This document shows, piece after piece, positions 28,101 to 36,693 of a stretch of DNA of 64,000 nucleotides. The stretch comes from Clostridium aminobutyricum (GTDB lineage Bacteria; Bacillota; Clostridia; Peptostreptococcales; Anaerovoracaceae): NCBI RefSeq assembly GCF_017255415.1, contig NZ_JAFJZZ010000001.1, positions 248,001 to 312,000 on the forward strand, given 5' to 3'. A program made the translations under genes and the position numbers. Below the pieces are notes generated by a model. That model saw only the letters and a program-made list of their open reading frames with translations, had not been told where the DNA came from and made no database searches. Numbering within the stretch: the stretch's first letter is position 1; each line of letters opens with the position of its first letter.

Positions 28101-28306
28101 TGTTCAATAGGTTCTGTAACCATACTTTCCACTTCCTCCGGAGAGGCGTTGGGATAAGAAGTAATGACAAGAGCCACGGGGTATTCTATATCCGGAAATA
28201 GGTCTCGTGGTAAACCAATTAATGAATAAAAACCGACAACCACAACCATTAACATGAGCATGACGGTTGCAACCGGCCGCTTTATGGATAAACTTGCTAA
28301 ATTCAT
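25160..28306 (-). CDS. RND-family efflux transporter (AcrB/HAE1 superfamily)
   Basis: A 1048-residue inner-membrane pump with the duplicated RND architecture: TM1 near residues 10-30 (KRPVATVMLMLMVVVVGFYS), large extracellular loop, six TM helices including GLLVDDSIIVLENIFR with the proton-relay aspartates, then the same pattern again ending in a VNNSILIVEF helix and the GxxxxTxxTLxxIPVLY tail. In Gram-positive bacteria such pumps (for example SwrC of Bacillus) export lipids, peptides or drugs across the single membrane. It follows its adaptor gene by 12 bp. The substrate cannot be predicted. Confidence 0.93.
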   Translation of the reverse strand: MNLASLSIKRPVATVMLMLMVVVVGFYSLIGLPRDLFPDIEYPVALVITSYPNASPEEVESMVTEPIEQALASVESLDEMQSMTMQGTSYVMIQFQMDTDMNFATLNMREKIALVSDMLPDDAGDPMVMKMDMSSIPILQLYVSGDMPLNDLNTEIENNVLSYIERVAGVASVQVNGAVDEEVAVQISQEKLTGYGITLAQIAQTLAAENINMPSGNVTKGSTEIIVRTIGEFDSAESIKNLPITLSDRSIVRLGEIANISEQYQDQDSISRIDGKTAIGLMITKQSDANTVATAKEIQHTIKELEQKFPDLTFTVGFNQADFIESSISSVASSAIEGAILAVLVVFLFLKNIRTTLVIALSIPISLLATFAMMSARGMTLNLITLCSLTIAIGLLVDDSIIVLENIFRLRQNGHSAIEASQKGSGEIFLAVLASTLTKVVVFLPIALSGGMAGLMFKDFCFTIIIALLASLIVSLSIVPMLTSRLLSKSLPTDYIRFGTRRYKFRLLPKFTKMIEDLKENYGIFEQKALKKRKRVIFACTLIFVISIVLVGIVGTELLPASDEGMFTVSIDTPYGTSLQDKDKFISPIEEYIRSMPEVKHCTLNIGTSSFMSIGDDSSTLSVTLVDKNERNKTTADIVKKVKKDLSTLSGADISVDESSSMGDMSGTSTDMSLIIKGKELADLESLGNDLCTKIGAIKEVVSAELDVTEGNPEVKVILNRNTAAYYGITASQLANGLSTALSGNTATNLKIDGEEIAINLSLPDSYTDSIDNMKQIMITGSTGLQVPVGQIANLEFDNSPSAVNRLNQQRFVTVNIDIDAKDLNAVSTQIIKIADSYQFPDGYYYETGGQQKEMMETFVNLTKALLVALALVYLLLAAQFESLTQPFMIMMAIPFAMSGAFLALFITGTKLSMISFLGLIMLAGIVVNNSILIVEFIHRNKLIMGRDEALIQAGKLRLRPILMGSATTCVGMIPMSMGLGDGGETLAPMAISIIGGLIASTLVTLILIPVLYASFDDMKMKRENKQRIRDEKLAILEAKWQNEDAKQ

Positions 28307-28318
28307 AATATCACTCCT

Positions 28319-29470
28319 TTATTTATCTTCTAATACGATAACAGGAGTGCCTTCGGTCACATATTGCTGTCCGGATATGACAATCGTATCCCCATCCTTT
28401 AATCCGGAGGTGATTTCAACATATTTACCGTTATCAATACCGGTCGTTACTTCGTTAAATACCGGAAGTTCATTTTTATCCAAGGTCACGACAATAGACT
28501 TACCTGCTTTCAAAATGACACAGTCGGAAGGAACACAGAGCGTGTTTTCTTTTTGTGTGGAAACGATTTTTATTTCTGCAAACATTCCGGCATGTATTTT
28601 TCCGGAAGAGTTATCGACTGAAATCTTAATTGGATAGGTTAAGCTTCCTGATGCAGGAGCAGGAGAAATCGCGGTAATCGATCCCTTATACGGTTCTTCA
28701 CCAAGTGTTTGTATATATATATCAACGGAATCACCTACTTCTAATTCGGTGACAATATATTCGGAAACAGAACTACTGATTTGAAGCTGGCTTACATCTG
28801 CTACGGTCATGGCAGCGGTTACCTGTGAAGCAATATTTCCTACCGATACATCCACCGCTGTGACATAGCCGTTGATCGGAGAGGTAACGGTACAATGACT
28901 ATAAGCATCCCCAGCTGCAGTAAGAGATTCTTGTGCGGATACATAAGACATTTTTGCCTGTTCGTAATCTTGCAAGGAGGCAGCCCCTTGATTATACAGC
29001 ACACTGACTCTGTCAAAGGCTGATTTTGCTACATTGTAGGATTCTTTTGCCTGATTATATGTAGTAGCTATTTGAGTTCCATCAATTTGGAATAGCACTG
29101 TTCCCGCAGAAACTTTGTCTCCGATGGATACGTTTACGCTGGTAATTTTTCCTGAAGTCATGGGAATAATGTCTACTTCTTTGATAGGTTCTATTCTTCC
29201 TGTGATAGGAGAAGACGTATAGATAGACATAATCTCTGCTTTTGCAATCTTGACATTGACTAGACTTTCCTCTTCTGTGGAGCCTGTAGACATAGATGTT
29301 ACAATTCGAAAGATAACAAGGCCCAAAATGAGAAGGACGGCAACAATGGTAATAAGTTTCTTTTTCTTTTTCTTGGATTGCGGAACCGGAGAATCCGGCG
29401 TTCCTTCCTCCGAGGAATCCAAGATGGTTTCTTGAATTTCCGGTGTTTGTGATTCGTTCGTGTTGTTCAA
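28319..29470 (-). CDS. RND efflux membrane fusion (adaptor) protein
   Basis: A protein of about 383 residues with an acidic cytoplasmic N-terminus, a Lys-rich stretch, one membrane anchor (LITIVAVLLILGLVIF) and then the membrane-fusion layout: lipoyl half-motif GKITSVNVSIGDKVSAGTVL, a coiled-coil hairpin (about 60 residues), second lipoyl half (SPINGYVTAVDVSVGNIAS), beta-barrel and membrane-proximal domain. It links the RND pump to the wall side. The frame has no ATG at its start; the TTG at 29470 lies 7-8 nt after AGGGGGG and is preferred over the TTG at 29494, which precedes that site. It is the first gene of the three-gene operon. Confidence 0.88.
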   Translation of the reverse strand: MNNTNESQTPEIQETILDSSEEGTPDSPVPQSKKKKKKLITIVAVLLILGLVIFRIVTSMSTGSTEEESLVNVKIAKAEIMSIYTSSPITGRIEPIKEVDIIPMTSGKITSVNVSIGDKVSAGTVLFQIDGTQIATTYNQAKESYNVAKSAFDRVSVLYNQGAASLQDYEQAKMSYVSAQESLTAAGDAYSHCTVTSPINGYVTAVDVSVGNIASQVTAAMTVADVSQLQISSSVSEYIVTELEVGDSVDIYIQTLGEEPYKGSITAISPAPASGSLTYPIKISVDNSSGKIHAGMFAEIKIVSTQKENTLCVPSDCVILKAGKSIVVTLDKNELPVFNEVTTGIDNGKYVEITSGLKDGDTIVISGQQYVTEGTPVIVLEDK

Positions 29471-29509
29471 GTTTTTTACCCCCCTATAATGCAAATATAT
29501 GACAATAAA

Positions 29510-29525
29510 CCGACCGATGGGTCGG
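29510..29525. promoter_or_regulatory. TetR operator 1 of the efflux operon
   Basis: Perfect 6-bp inverted repeat CCGACC-GATG-GGTCGG, placed just downstream of the -10 element on the minus strand, near the transcription start. Confidence 0.8.
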
Positions 29526-29532
29526 CAGTTAT

Positions 29533-29561
29533 ATAATATAAGATGACTAGATTGATGTCAA
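29533..29561 (-). promoter_or_regulatory. Sigma-A promoter of the efflux operon
   Basis: On the minus strand a consensus TTGACA (29561-29556) is followed after 17 bp by TATTAT (29538-29533). It sits exactly between the two matching palindromes. Confidence 0.8.
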
Positions 29562-29568
29562 TAAAAAA

Positions 29569-29584
29569 CTGACCAATGGGTCGG
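29569..29584. promoter_or_regulatory. TetR operator 2 of the efflux operon
   Basis: CTGACC-AATG-GGTCGG repeats operator 1 with two base changes, 59 bp away and just upstream of the -35 element. Confidence 0.78.
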
Positions 29585-29753
29585 GTATTTTTGGAAGAAC
29601 AAGGAATTTTTGATTGTTGTCATACAAGCCATATTTTGTCTTTGATATTTTTCCTAGTGATATGTTAAAATAATAGCGTCGATTGACAAAATACAACACA
29701 GTTTGCAAGTGCTGATAAAATCACAACAGCACAATAAAAGGATAGGAAGTTCA

Positions 29754-30383
29754 ATGAAATTTACAGACAGACAAATAGAGGACATCTTAAATCAATTAGA
29801 AGCAATATATCCGGAGGCTGATTGCGCATTACATTATGGATCGGTTTTTCAGCTGCTGGTGGCCGTTGTACTTTCGGCTCAGACGACGGATAAAAGCGTT
29901 AATGTAGTGACGGAAGAACTGTTTCAGAAATATCCGGATGTAGAAAGCTTAAGCCGCGTATCAGAAGAAGAATTGGCGCAAATGATAAGGCGTATCGGCA
30001 TGTATAAGACAAAGTCGAAAAACGTATTAGCCTTATGCAAGGAGCTGGTGAGCCAATATGAAGGGGAGGTCCCGGGGGATTATGAACAATTAATTAAACT
30101 TCCGGGTGTAGGCCGTAAGACTGCTAATGTTGTTTTATCGGTGGGATTCGGGCAGCAGCGGATTGCAGTAGATACGCATGTTTTTCGAGTGTCCAATCGA
30201 ATTGGGTTAGTGGAAGAAAAGGATGTATTGAAGACAGAATTGGCGTTGATGAATGTCATTCCGGAACACCGGTGGTCAAGAACACATCATAGTTTAATCT
30301 TTCACGGCAGAAATTGCTGCCATGCCAGGAAACCGAAATGTGAAGAATGCGGCATTGAAAAGTGGTGCATGAAGAGGCTTTAA
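29754..30383 (+). CDS. nth: Endonuclease III (DNA glycosylase/AP lyase)
   Basis: The 209-residue repair enzyme removes oxidised pyrimidines. It has the helix-hairpin-helix LPGVGRKTANVVLSVGFG with the catalytic Lys, the catalytic Asp in AVDTHVFRVSNRIG, and the C-terminal 4Fe-4S cluster cysteines in the CxxxxxxCxxCxxxxxC spacing (CHARKPKCEECGIEKWC). The frame is open further upstream, but AGGA just before the ATG at 29754 and the conserved N-terminus favour this start. It is a single gene ended by a terminator shared with the convergent SEC-C gene. Confidence 0.95.
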   Translation: MKFTDRQIEDILNQLEAIYPEADCALHYGSVFQLLVAVVLSAQTTDKSVNVVTEELFQKYPDVESLSRVSEEELAQMIRRIGMYKTKSKNVLALCKELVSQYEGEVPGDYEQLIKLPGVGRKTANVVLSVGFGQQRIAVDTHVFRVSNRIGLVEEKDVLKTELALMNVIPEHRWSRTHHSLIFHGRNCCHARKPKCEECGIEKWCMKRL

Positions 30384-30416
30384 TCTGTCCTATCCCAAAT
30401 GGTCTTATTACATAAA

Positions 30417-30465
30417 AAAAGCTAGTCCGACGATGCATGAAGGCATCAAACGACTAGCTTTTATT
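30417..30465. terminator. Bidirectional terminator between nth and the SEC-C gene
   Basis: Outer 11-bp stem (30417-30427 with 30452-30462) plus an inner 5-bp stem GATGC/GCATC, flanked by A-run and T-run. Confidence 0.85.
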
Positions 30466-30470
30466 ACGCG

Positions 30471-30505
30471 CCTAACCTCATTTGCTCAGGCAAATGTCTG
30501 GTAGG
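30471..30505 (-). repeat. Intergenic imperfect hairpin, family copy A
   Basis: Read on the minus strand: CCTA-CC, a 3-nt side loop AGA, CATTTGC, loop CTGA, GCAAATG, a single A, GG, T, TAGG. The same layout recurs between pgk and tpiA (37945-37982) and, more loosely, between the two gap genes. It follows the nth terminator. Confidence 0.6.
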
Positions 30506-30532
30506 AATTTTTCCGTTTATTGATTGGAGTTG

Positions 30533-31033
30533 TTACTGATTTGTACCGCAGCACTTCTTATATTTTTTGCCGCTTCCGCAAGGACAAGGGTCGTTTCGAC
30601 CCGGTTCTTTTTCTTTTACAACCGTCTTAGACTTCTTGAATTCCTTCACAATTTCTTCTCTTGCTTCTGCGGAAAGCACCTTGTCCCAAGCGGGAATAGT
30701 ATAAAGGTAGTCTGCCTCAGCAACAAGCATGTTGTAAAATAATTTTTCAAAGTCAATATCCAGCTTAAGAACGGCTGTTTCATCGAGAGCTTCGATTTTC
30801 TGCTCTTCCTTTAAGCTCGTGTTGATACCGTCCAGAAATCCCATAAAGATAATAGGATCGGCTTGATACTTGTCCACTAATTCCTGAAAGGTACCGGATA
30901 CCTGTTGTGTATGATGCTCCAAGATATCCGTATAAATTTTTGATTCGGTAGAGCTATACTTTTCCCAAAAATCAGGGAAGGATTCATCTGTCTGATTATT
31001 AATTAAATCTTGCCACTGTTCATATAAATTCAT
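30533..31033 (-). CDS. SEC-C metal-binding motif protein
   Basis: A 166-residue acidic, mostly helical cytoplasmic protein that ends in a classic SEC-C motif ([19 protein letters not shown]), the zinc-binding tail also found at the end of SecA. The first 140 residues match no family that I recognise. SEC-C proteins of this type are often of unknown function and may bind SecB-like partners or ribosomes. A GTG at 31042 abuts the AGGAG, so the ATG at 31033 (8 nt spacing) is preferred. The ribosome binding site overlaps the stop of the homoserine dehydrogenase gene, so the two are translationally coupled. Confidence 0.78.
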   Translation of the reverse strand: MNLYEQWQDLINNQTDESFPDFWEKYSSTESKIYTDILEHHTQQVSGTFQELVDKYQADPIIFMGFLDGINTSLKEEQKIEALDETAVLKLDIDFEKLFYNMLVAEADYLYTIPAWDKVLSAEAREEIVKEFKKSKTVVKEKEPGRNDPCPCGSGKKYKKCCGTNQ

Positions 31034-31044
31034 GTCATTCACTC

Positions 31045-32016
31045 CTATTTATAAATATTTTTTGCGATTTCCATCACATCGCCCATGACAGCACTTCCTG
31101 TTGGAAGCGGGCCTGCCCCTTTTCCATAAAACATTAATTCACCTACCGCATTGCCCGTTACATAAACTGCATTAAACTCGTTGCTAACAGAAGCGAGCGG
31201 GTGAGAAGCTTTCAGCAGAGTCGGCTTTACGCTGTATTCGAGCTTATCTCCTTCTTTACGCGCAGAAGCGATCAGCTTAATTTTGCAGCCTTGTGCTTCC
31301 GCTATTTCTATATCCTTTGGTGTAATTTTGCTAATCCCTTTTGTAGGGATATCATTTGGAGAGATATGCTTGTCAAACATAATCGCCATTAATATAGAAA
31401 GCTTATTGGCTACATCAATGCCTTCTACATCTGCAGTCGGGTCTGCTTCCGCAAAGCCTTTTTCCTGCGCGACCTTCAATACATCCGCATATTTAAACCC
31501 AAACTCGGTCATCTGCGTTAATATGTAGTTTGTTGTTCCGTTTACAATGCCGAGCACTTCCACAAACTCATTGGACTGAAGGACAGTTGTGAGTGCATTG
31601 ATAATGGGAATACCTCCGCCTACACTTGCCTCAAAGCGAAATTCTACGTTATTGGCTTTAGCTGTTTCATTTAATTTTTGGAAATTAGCGGCAACAGCGG
31701 CTTTATTCGCCGTTACAACAGCTTTCTTGTTTTTCATTGCTTCTAACATAAAAGTAGTAGCAGGTTCAATCCCTCCAAGAAGCTCAATAACGATATCTAT
31801 CTCAGGATCCTTGAAAATTTCATCAGGATCTTGTGTAAACTGTTCCGGTGTAACTGTAATGCCTCTTTCTCGAGTGGTATCTTTTTCTAAAATTTTAGTA
31901 ATTTCTAGGTTCAAACCGGTAGCTCTAGTAATTTGAGCCCTGTTCATTTCCAATGTCTTATACGTACCAGTTCCAATGTTTCCTAGACCTAAAAGTCCGA
32001 TTCTTACTGTTTTCAT
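31045..32016 (-). CDS. hom: Homoserine dehydrogenase without ACT domain
   Basis: The 323-residue enzyme reduces aspartate semialdehyde to homoserine for threonine and methionine. It shows the nucleotide-binding [12 protein letters not shown], the [11 protein letters not shown] block, [43 protein letters not shown] with substrate residues, and the closing [19 protein letters not shown]. Most bacterial enzymes continue with about 90 residues of ACT domain that senses threonine; here the protein ends 8 residues after the last catalytic-domain motif. The stop is followed directly by the coupled SEC-C gene. The start has AGGAGG upstream. Confidence 0.93.
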   Translation of the reverse strand: MKTVRIGLLGLGNIGTGTYKTLEMNRAQITRATGLNLEITKILEKDTTRERGITVTPEQFTQDPDEIFKDPEIDIVIELLGGIEPATTFMLEAMKNKKAVVTANKAAVAANFQKLNETAKANNVEFRFEASVGGGIPIINALTTVLQSNEFVEVLGIVNGTTNYILTQMTEFGFKYADVLKVAQEKGFAEADPTADVEGIDVANKLSILMAIMFDKHISPNDIPTKGISKITPKDIEIAEAQGCKIKLIASARKEGDKLEYSVKPTLLKASHPLASVSNEFNAVYVTGNAVGELMFYGKGAGPLPTGSAVMGDVMEIAKNIYK

Positions 32017-32279
32017 TCATGTACCTCCTAAAAATACTGTATTAGATTATATACTATATACACCAATTTGTCTTTACTTTTTTGTCTGTTTCAACAAAGA
32101 ATGTGTCTTAATGGTGTTTTTCACGTTGGTTTGTGGCATCATATAGCTGTATGTGTTATCATATATATGTATTCTAATACAGTGGATGTGACAGAGTATA
32201 AGTCTATAAATGATAAATGAATTTATTTGCTGGTAAGCATTTTTTACCAAATAAAATGAGACAGAAAAGGAGAAAAACT

Positions 32280-32750
32280 ATGGCGATTCATATTGTGTTT
32301 GTGGAACCGGAAATTCCGCCTAACACAGGAAATATTGCAAGGACTTGCGCAGCGACAGGCAGTGTTTTGCATTTGGTAGAACCCCTTGGATTTTCCATTG
32401 ATGATAAGAGCGTGAAAAGAGCGGGATTGGATTATTGGCCTTTCGTAAAGCTGGAAGTACATAAAAGTCTAGAGGCTTTCATGGCAAAATACGGCGATCG
32501 GCAAATCTATCTTGCAACGACCAAAGGGGGAAGAAGATATACCGATGTTGCGTTTCAAGATGAAGATATGATTTTATTTGGAAGGGAAACGGCTGGATTA
32601 CCGAAAGATTTCATTGCAGAACATCAAGAAAAAGCGATCCGGATTCCAATGAGCGGAGATACTAGATTAAGATCACTGAATTTATCGAACTCAGCGAATA
32701 TTATATTGTTTGAAGCATTAAGACAACTGGGGTTTCCAGAACTTGATTAA
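32280..32750 (+). CDS. trmL: tRNA (cytidine(34)/uridine(34)-2'-O)-methyltransferase
   Basis: The 156-residue SPOUT methyltransferase methylates the wobble ribose of tRNA-Leu isoacceptors. The signature segments are PEIPPNTGNIARTCAATG at the N-terminus, LFGRETAGLPKDF in the middle, and IPMSGDTRLRSLNLSNSAN for the trefoil knot that binds S-adenosylmethionine. The length is exactly that of the family. AAGGAG stands 8-9 nt before the ATG at 32280; the frame opens earlier at 32217 but has no good site there. The rpoN promoter -35 lies over its stop codon. Confidence 0.94.
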   Translation: MAIHIVFVEPEIPPNTGNIARTCAATGSVLHLVEPLGFSIDDKSVKRAGLDYWPFVKLEVHKSLEAFMAKYGDRQIYLATTKGGRRYTDVAFQDEDMILFGRETAGLPKDFIAEHQEKAIRIPMSGDTRLRSLNLSNSANIILFEALRQLGFPELD

Positions 32751-32771
32751 TTTATATAAAAATGGTACAAT
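32743..32771 (+). promoter_or_regulatory. Likely sigma-A promoter of rpoN
   Basis: TTGATT (32743-32748) and TACAAT (32766-32771) with 17-bp spacing. The -35 hexamer lies within the last codons of trmL. Confidence 0.6.
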
Positions 32772-32824
32772 ATTTGCATACAAATTTTATGGTTTTTATG
32801 GTTTTTTACGAATTGAGGTAGAGC

Positions 32825-34330
32825 ATGAGACTGGGATATGATTTAACAATTGAACAAACGCAAAAATTGGTCATGACTCCTGAATTGATTCAGGCCATCC
32901 AAATATTGCAGTTTAATACTCAAGAGTTGGATAATTATGTTCAGGAGCAGCTTTTGACAAATCCTGTGTTGGAACAGGGAAGCTCGTCTGAAAGCGGCGA
33001 AGCTGGAGAGGCAGATGCTTCAGAAAATGACTATGCACAAAAATCAGATGAATATAGAAGTTTATCAGAGAATTACACAAGTATTTCTCAAGAAAAAAGA
33101 GAGAATAGTACCGGAGCACTTGGAGAAGGCAGCAGAGAGCTTAGCACCGCAGAATGGCTGGAACACATAAAAGAAAGAGATTATGATGATATCAGCTATA
33201 AACAGGGAGAATATTCCAAGGATGACAAGGAATATTCCTATGAGCAGTTTGTGACTTCTGACGTCACTTTGCCGGAACATCTAATGTTCCAGCTTCAATT
33301 TGCGCCGCTCAAAAAAAGTTGCAGAACCATAGGGAAATATATCATTGAATCCCTTGATGACAATGGATATATGACGTTAACCATTGACGAAATTGCCCGA
33401 GCGATGAACGTGGACACGGAAAACGTGAAAATCGTGCTGGATGCTATTCATACATTTGATCCGGCAGGTGTTGCGGCGGCAGACTTGAGAGAATGTCTGC
33501 TGATTCAATTGGAACATAACGGCGGACGGACCGAAATTTCGGAACAGGTTATTTGCAATTACCTGGAGGATATCGCGGCCAATCGGCTGGGTCTAATTGC
33601 AAAGGAGCTCGGTGTCTCTGTAAAAGAGATACAGGATGTCAGTGATATGATTCGAACGTTAGAGCCAAAGCCCGGCAGACAGTTTGCTTCGCAGGCCACT
33701 ACTCGGTATATTGTGCCGGATATTATGGTAGAAAAAATCAATGGTGAATATGTCGTCTCAGTAAATGAAAGCAGCACGCCAAAACTAATGGTGAGCTCTT
33801 ATTATGAAAAAGTATTGCAGGAATCGAATAATGACCCAAACTTGACGAAGTTTCTTTCGGGTAGATTAAATTCGGCAATTTGGCTGATCAAAAGCATTGA
33901 ACAAAGAAAACAGACTATTTATAATGTAGTGAGCGCTGTGGTAAAATACCAAGAGGAATTTTTTGAAAACGGTCCTAAATATTTAAAAACACTTACCTTA
34001 AAGCAGATTGCAGAAGAAGTCGGCATACATGAATCAACCGTGAGCCGATCGATAAACGGCAAATATATGCAAAGTCCTAGGGGCGTATTTGAGATAAAAT
34101 ATTTCTTTACGAGTGGAGTAGCAGGAAATCAAGGAGAAAGTATCTCTTCAAAGAGTATAAAAACTTTTATTAAGGAAATTGTATCGAATGAAGATCCGAA
34201 ATCACCTTATAGTGACCAAGACATGGTGAAGCTTTTAGGTGAGCGCGGCATTGATATTTCAAGAAGGACGGTTGCAAAATACCGCGATGAGATGAATATC
34301 CTATCCTCTTCCAAAAGAAAAAGATATTAA
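32825..34330 (+). CDS. rpoN: RNA polymerase sigma-54 factor
   Basis: The 501-residue sigma factor has the three expected regions: the Gln/Leu-rich activator-interacting N-terminus (residues 1-50, with LVMTPELIQAIQILQ), an acidic linker of about 80 residues rich in Ser, Glu and Asp, the core-binding domain (residues about 150-330), and the DNA-binding part with the helix-turn-helix (IHESTVSRSINGKYM) and the RpoN box SRRTVAKYRD near residue 483. It directs transcription from -24/-12 promoters with an enhancer-binding activator. Region I is followed by a rather long acidic region. No activator gene is in the window. Confidence 0.96.
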   Translation: MRLGYDLTIEQTQKLVMTPELIQAIQILQFNTQELDNYVQEQLLTNPVLEQGSSSESGEAGEADASENDYAQKSDEYRSLSENYTSISQEKRENSTGALGEGSRELSTAEWLEHIKERDYDDISYKQGEYSKDDKEYSYEQFVTSDVTLPEHLMFQLQFAPLKKSCRTIGKYIIESLDDNGYMTLTIDEIARAMNVDTENVKIVLDAIHTFDPAGVAAADLRECLLIQLEHNGGRTEISEQVICNYLEDIAANRLGLIAKELGVSVKEIQDVSDMIRTLEPKPGRQFASQATTRYIVPDIMVEKINGEYVVSVNESSTPKLMVSSYYEKVLQESNNDPNLTKFLSGRLNSAIWLIKSIEQRKQTIYNVVSAVVKYQEEFFENGPKYLKTLTLKQIAEEVGIHESTVSRSINGKYMQSPRGVFEIKYFFTSGVAGNQGESISSKSIKTFIKEIVSNEDPKSPYSDQDMVKLLGERGIDISRRTVAKYRDEMNILSSSKRKRY

Positions 34331-34387
34331 GACATAGGAATTTTTTATTGGAGTAATAAATTTGCGGCAGTGTAAAATAGATTTTAG

Positions 34388-34416
34388 GTAAGCATTGTCA
34401 AATAGTTGATGCTTAT
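34388..34416 (+). terminator. Possible terminator of rpoN
   Basis: TAAGCAT/ATGCTTA inverted repeat (7 bp) with a small inner CAA/TTG stem, followed by TTAATTTTTA. It overlaps the candidate gap promoter. Confidence 0.4.
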
Positions 34417-34435
34417 TAATTTTTATTAATACTAT
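34406..34435 (+). promoter_or_regulatory. Possible promoter of the glycolytic cluster
   Basis: TTGATG (34406-34411) and TACTAT (34430-34435) with 18-bp spacing, about 55 bp before the first GAPDH start. The match to consensus is moderate. No cggR-like repressor gene is adjacent. Confidence 0.35.
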
Positions 34436-34491
34436 AAAAAACATGCTTTGACAACCAAATAGGAAGCAAAGAAATGCTAGGAGGAAAGAAA

Positions 34492-35508
34492 ATGGCTATT
34501 AAAATTGGCATTAGTGGGTTCGGACGTATCGGAAGGGTTGTAATACGTGCCGCAATGGATTTCGAAGATATCGAAATTTGCGGTATCAATGTACGTAACG
34601 CAGACCTGGATTACATGGTGTACATGCTAAAGTACGATACGATATTTGGAAGATTTCCAAAGAGCCTGGATGTATATGAAAAGGGAATCGTTATAGATGG
34701 CAAGAAGATCCCTGTATACAGCGAAAGTGATGCCGAAAACATTCCATGGAGCGAATGCGGAGCGGAGTATATTGTGGAAGCAACCGGTGCTTATGTTACG
34801 ACAGAAGGCTCTATGAAACATATGAAAGCGGGTGCAAAGAAGGTTATTATTTCAGCTCCTGCAAAGGACAAGGAAACCCCTACATACGTAATGGGTGTAA
34901 ATCATAAAGACTATACCAGTGATGTTCATGTTGTATCCAATGCTTCTTGTACAACAAACTGCTTGGCTCCTTTAGTAAAAGTCCTCGAAGATAACTGGGG
35001 AATTGAGCAGGGATTAATGTCAACGATTCATGCCGCAACGGCTAAACAGAAGGTCGTTGATGCCCGTTCCATGAAGGACTGGCGTACGGGCCGGTCTTCC
35101 TTTGGAAACATCATTCCGTCTTCTACAGGCGCGGCAAAAGCAGTAGGACTAGTTATTCCTTCGGTAAACGGCAAAATGACAGGTATTTCTTATAGGGTGC
35201 CTGTAGCAGACGTTTCTGTTATTGACTTAAACGTTCAATTGAAAAATCCAGCTACATATGAGGAAATTTGCACGAAGATAAAGGAAGCGTCTGAAGGAAC
35301 CATGAAGGACATTATTGAATATGTTGACGACGAAGTCGTATCCAGTGACTTTATCGGTGATCCTCATACATCCATTTTCGATGCCAGAGAAGGTATCATG
35401 CTGAATGAAAAGTTTGTAAAGCTGATTGCTTTCTATGACAATGAATATGGGTATTCCAGCAAAATTCTTATGTTAATCAGACATATGCATAGTGTAGATA
35501 TTGGATAA
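34492..35508 (+). CDS. gap: Glyceraldehyde-3-phosphate dehydrogenase, paralogue 1 (possibly NADP-preferring)
   Basis: A 338-residue GAPDH with the catalytic Cys in [12 protein letters not shown] (about residue 153) and NIIPSSTGAAKA. It differs from paralogue 2 at the cofactor site. The Asp that selects NAD (NDP or NDL in the family) is Val34, followed by Arg35, in GINVRN. The Leu-Pro pair of NAD enzymes (DLPH) is Ala-Arg in VVDARSMKDW. These changes resemble those in NADP-using GAPDHs, so a biosynthetic or NADPH-making role is possible. I chose the ATG at 34492 with AGGAGG 7 nt upstream; an ATG at 34474 precedes that site. A 163-bp gap with a hairpin separates it from paralogue 2. Confidence 0.9.
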   Translation: MAIKIGISGFGRIGRVVIRAAMDFEDIEICGINVRNADLDYMVYMLKYDTIFGRFPKSLDVYEKGIVIDGKKIPVYSESDAENIPWSECGAEYIVEATGAYVTTEGSMKHMKAGAKKVIISAPAKDKETPTYVMGVNHKDYTSDVHVVSNASCTTNCLAPLVKVLEDNWGIEQGLMSTIHAATAKQKVVDARSMKDWRTGRSSFGNIIPSSTGAAKAVGLVIPSVNGKMTGISYRVPVADVSVIDLNVQLKNPATYEEICTKIKEASEGTMKDIIEYVDDEVVSSDFIGDPHTSIFDAREGIMLNEKFVKLIAFYDNEYGYSSKILMLIRHMHSVDIG

Positions 35509-35554
35509 AATATAACATGCTAAATATGGACTCCACTTCGAACTGTTGAAATAG

Positions 35555-35585
35555 CCTGCCCAATTCGCAAGGCGAATGTCGGCAG
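35555..35585. repeat. Intergenic imperfect hairpin between the two gap genes (copy B)
   Basis: Outer stem CTGCC/GGCAG (35556-35560 with 35581-35585), internal loop CA/GTC, inner stem ATTCGC/GCGAAT (35563-35568 with 35572-35577), loop AAG. The layout resembles copy A read on the minus strand. There is no T run, so it is not a typical terminator. Confidence 0.55.
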
Positions 35586-35647
35586 ACTTGTGCAACTGGA
35601 TTCATACTCTGTGAGATATAGAATTTGACTGCAATATATACAAATGA

Positions 35648-36682
<1,035 letters not shown>

Positions 36683-36693
36683 GAGAGAGAAAT

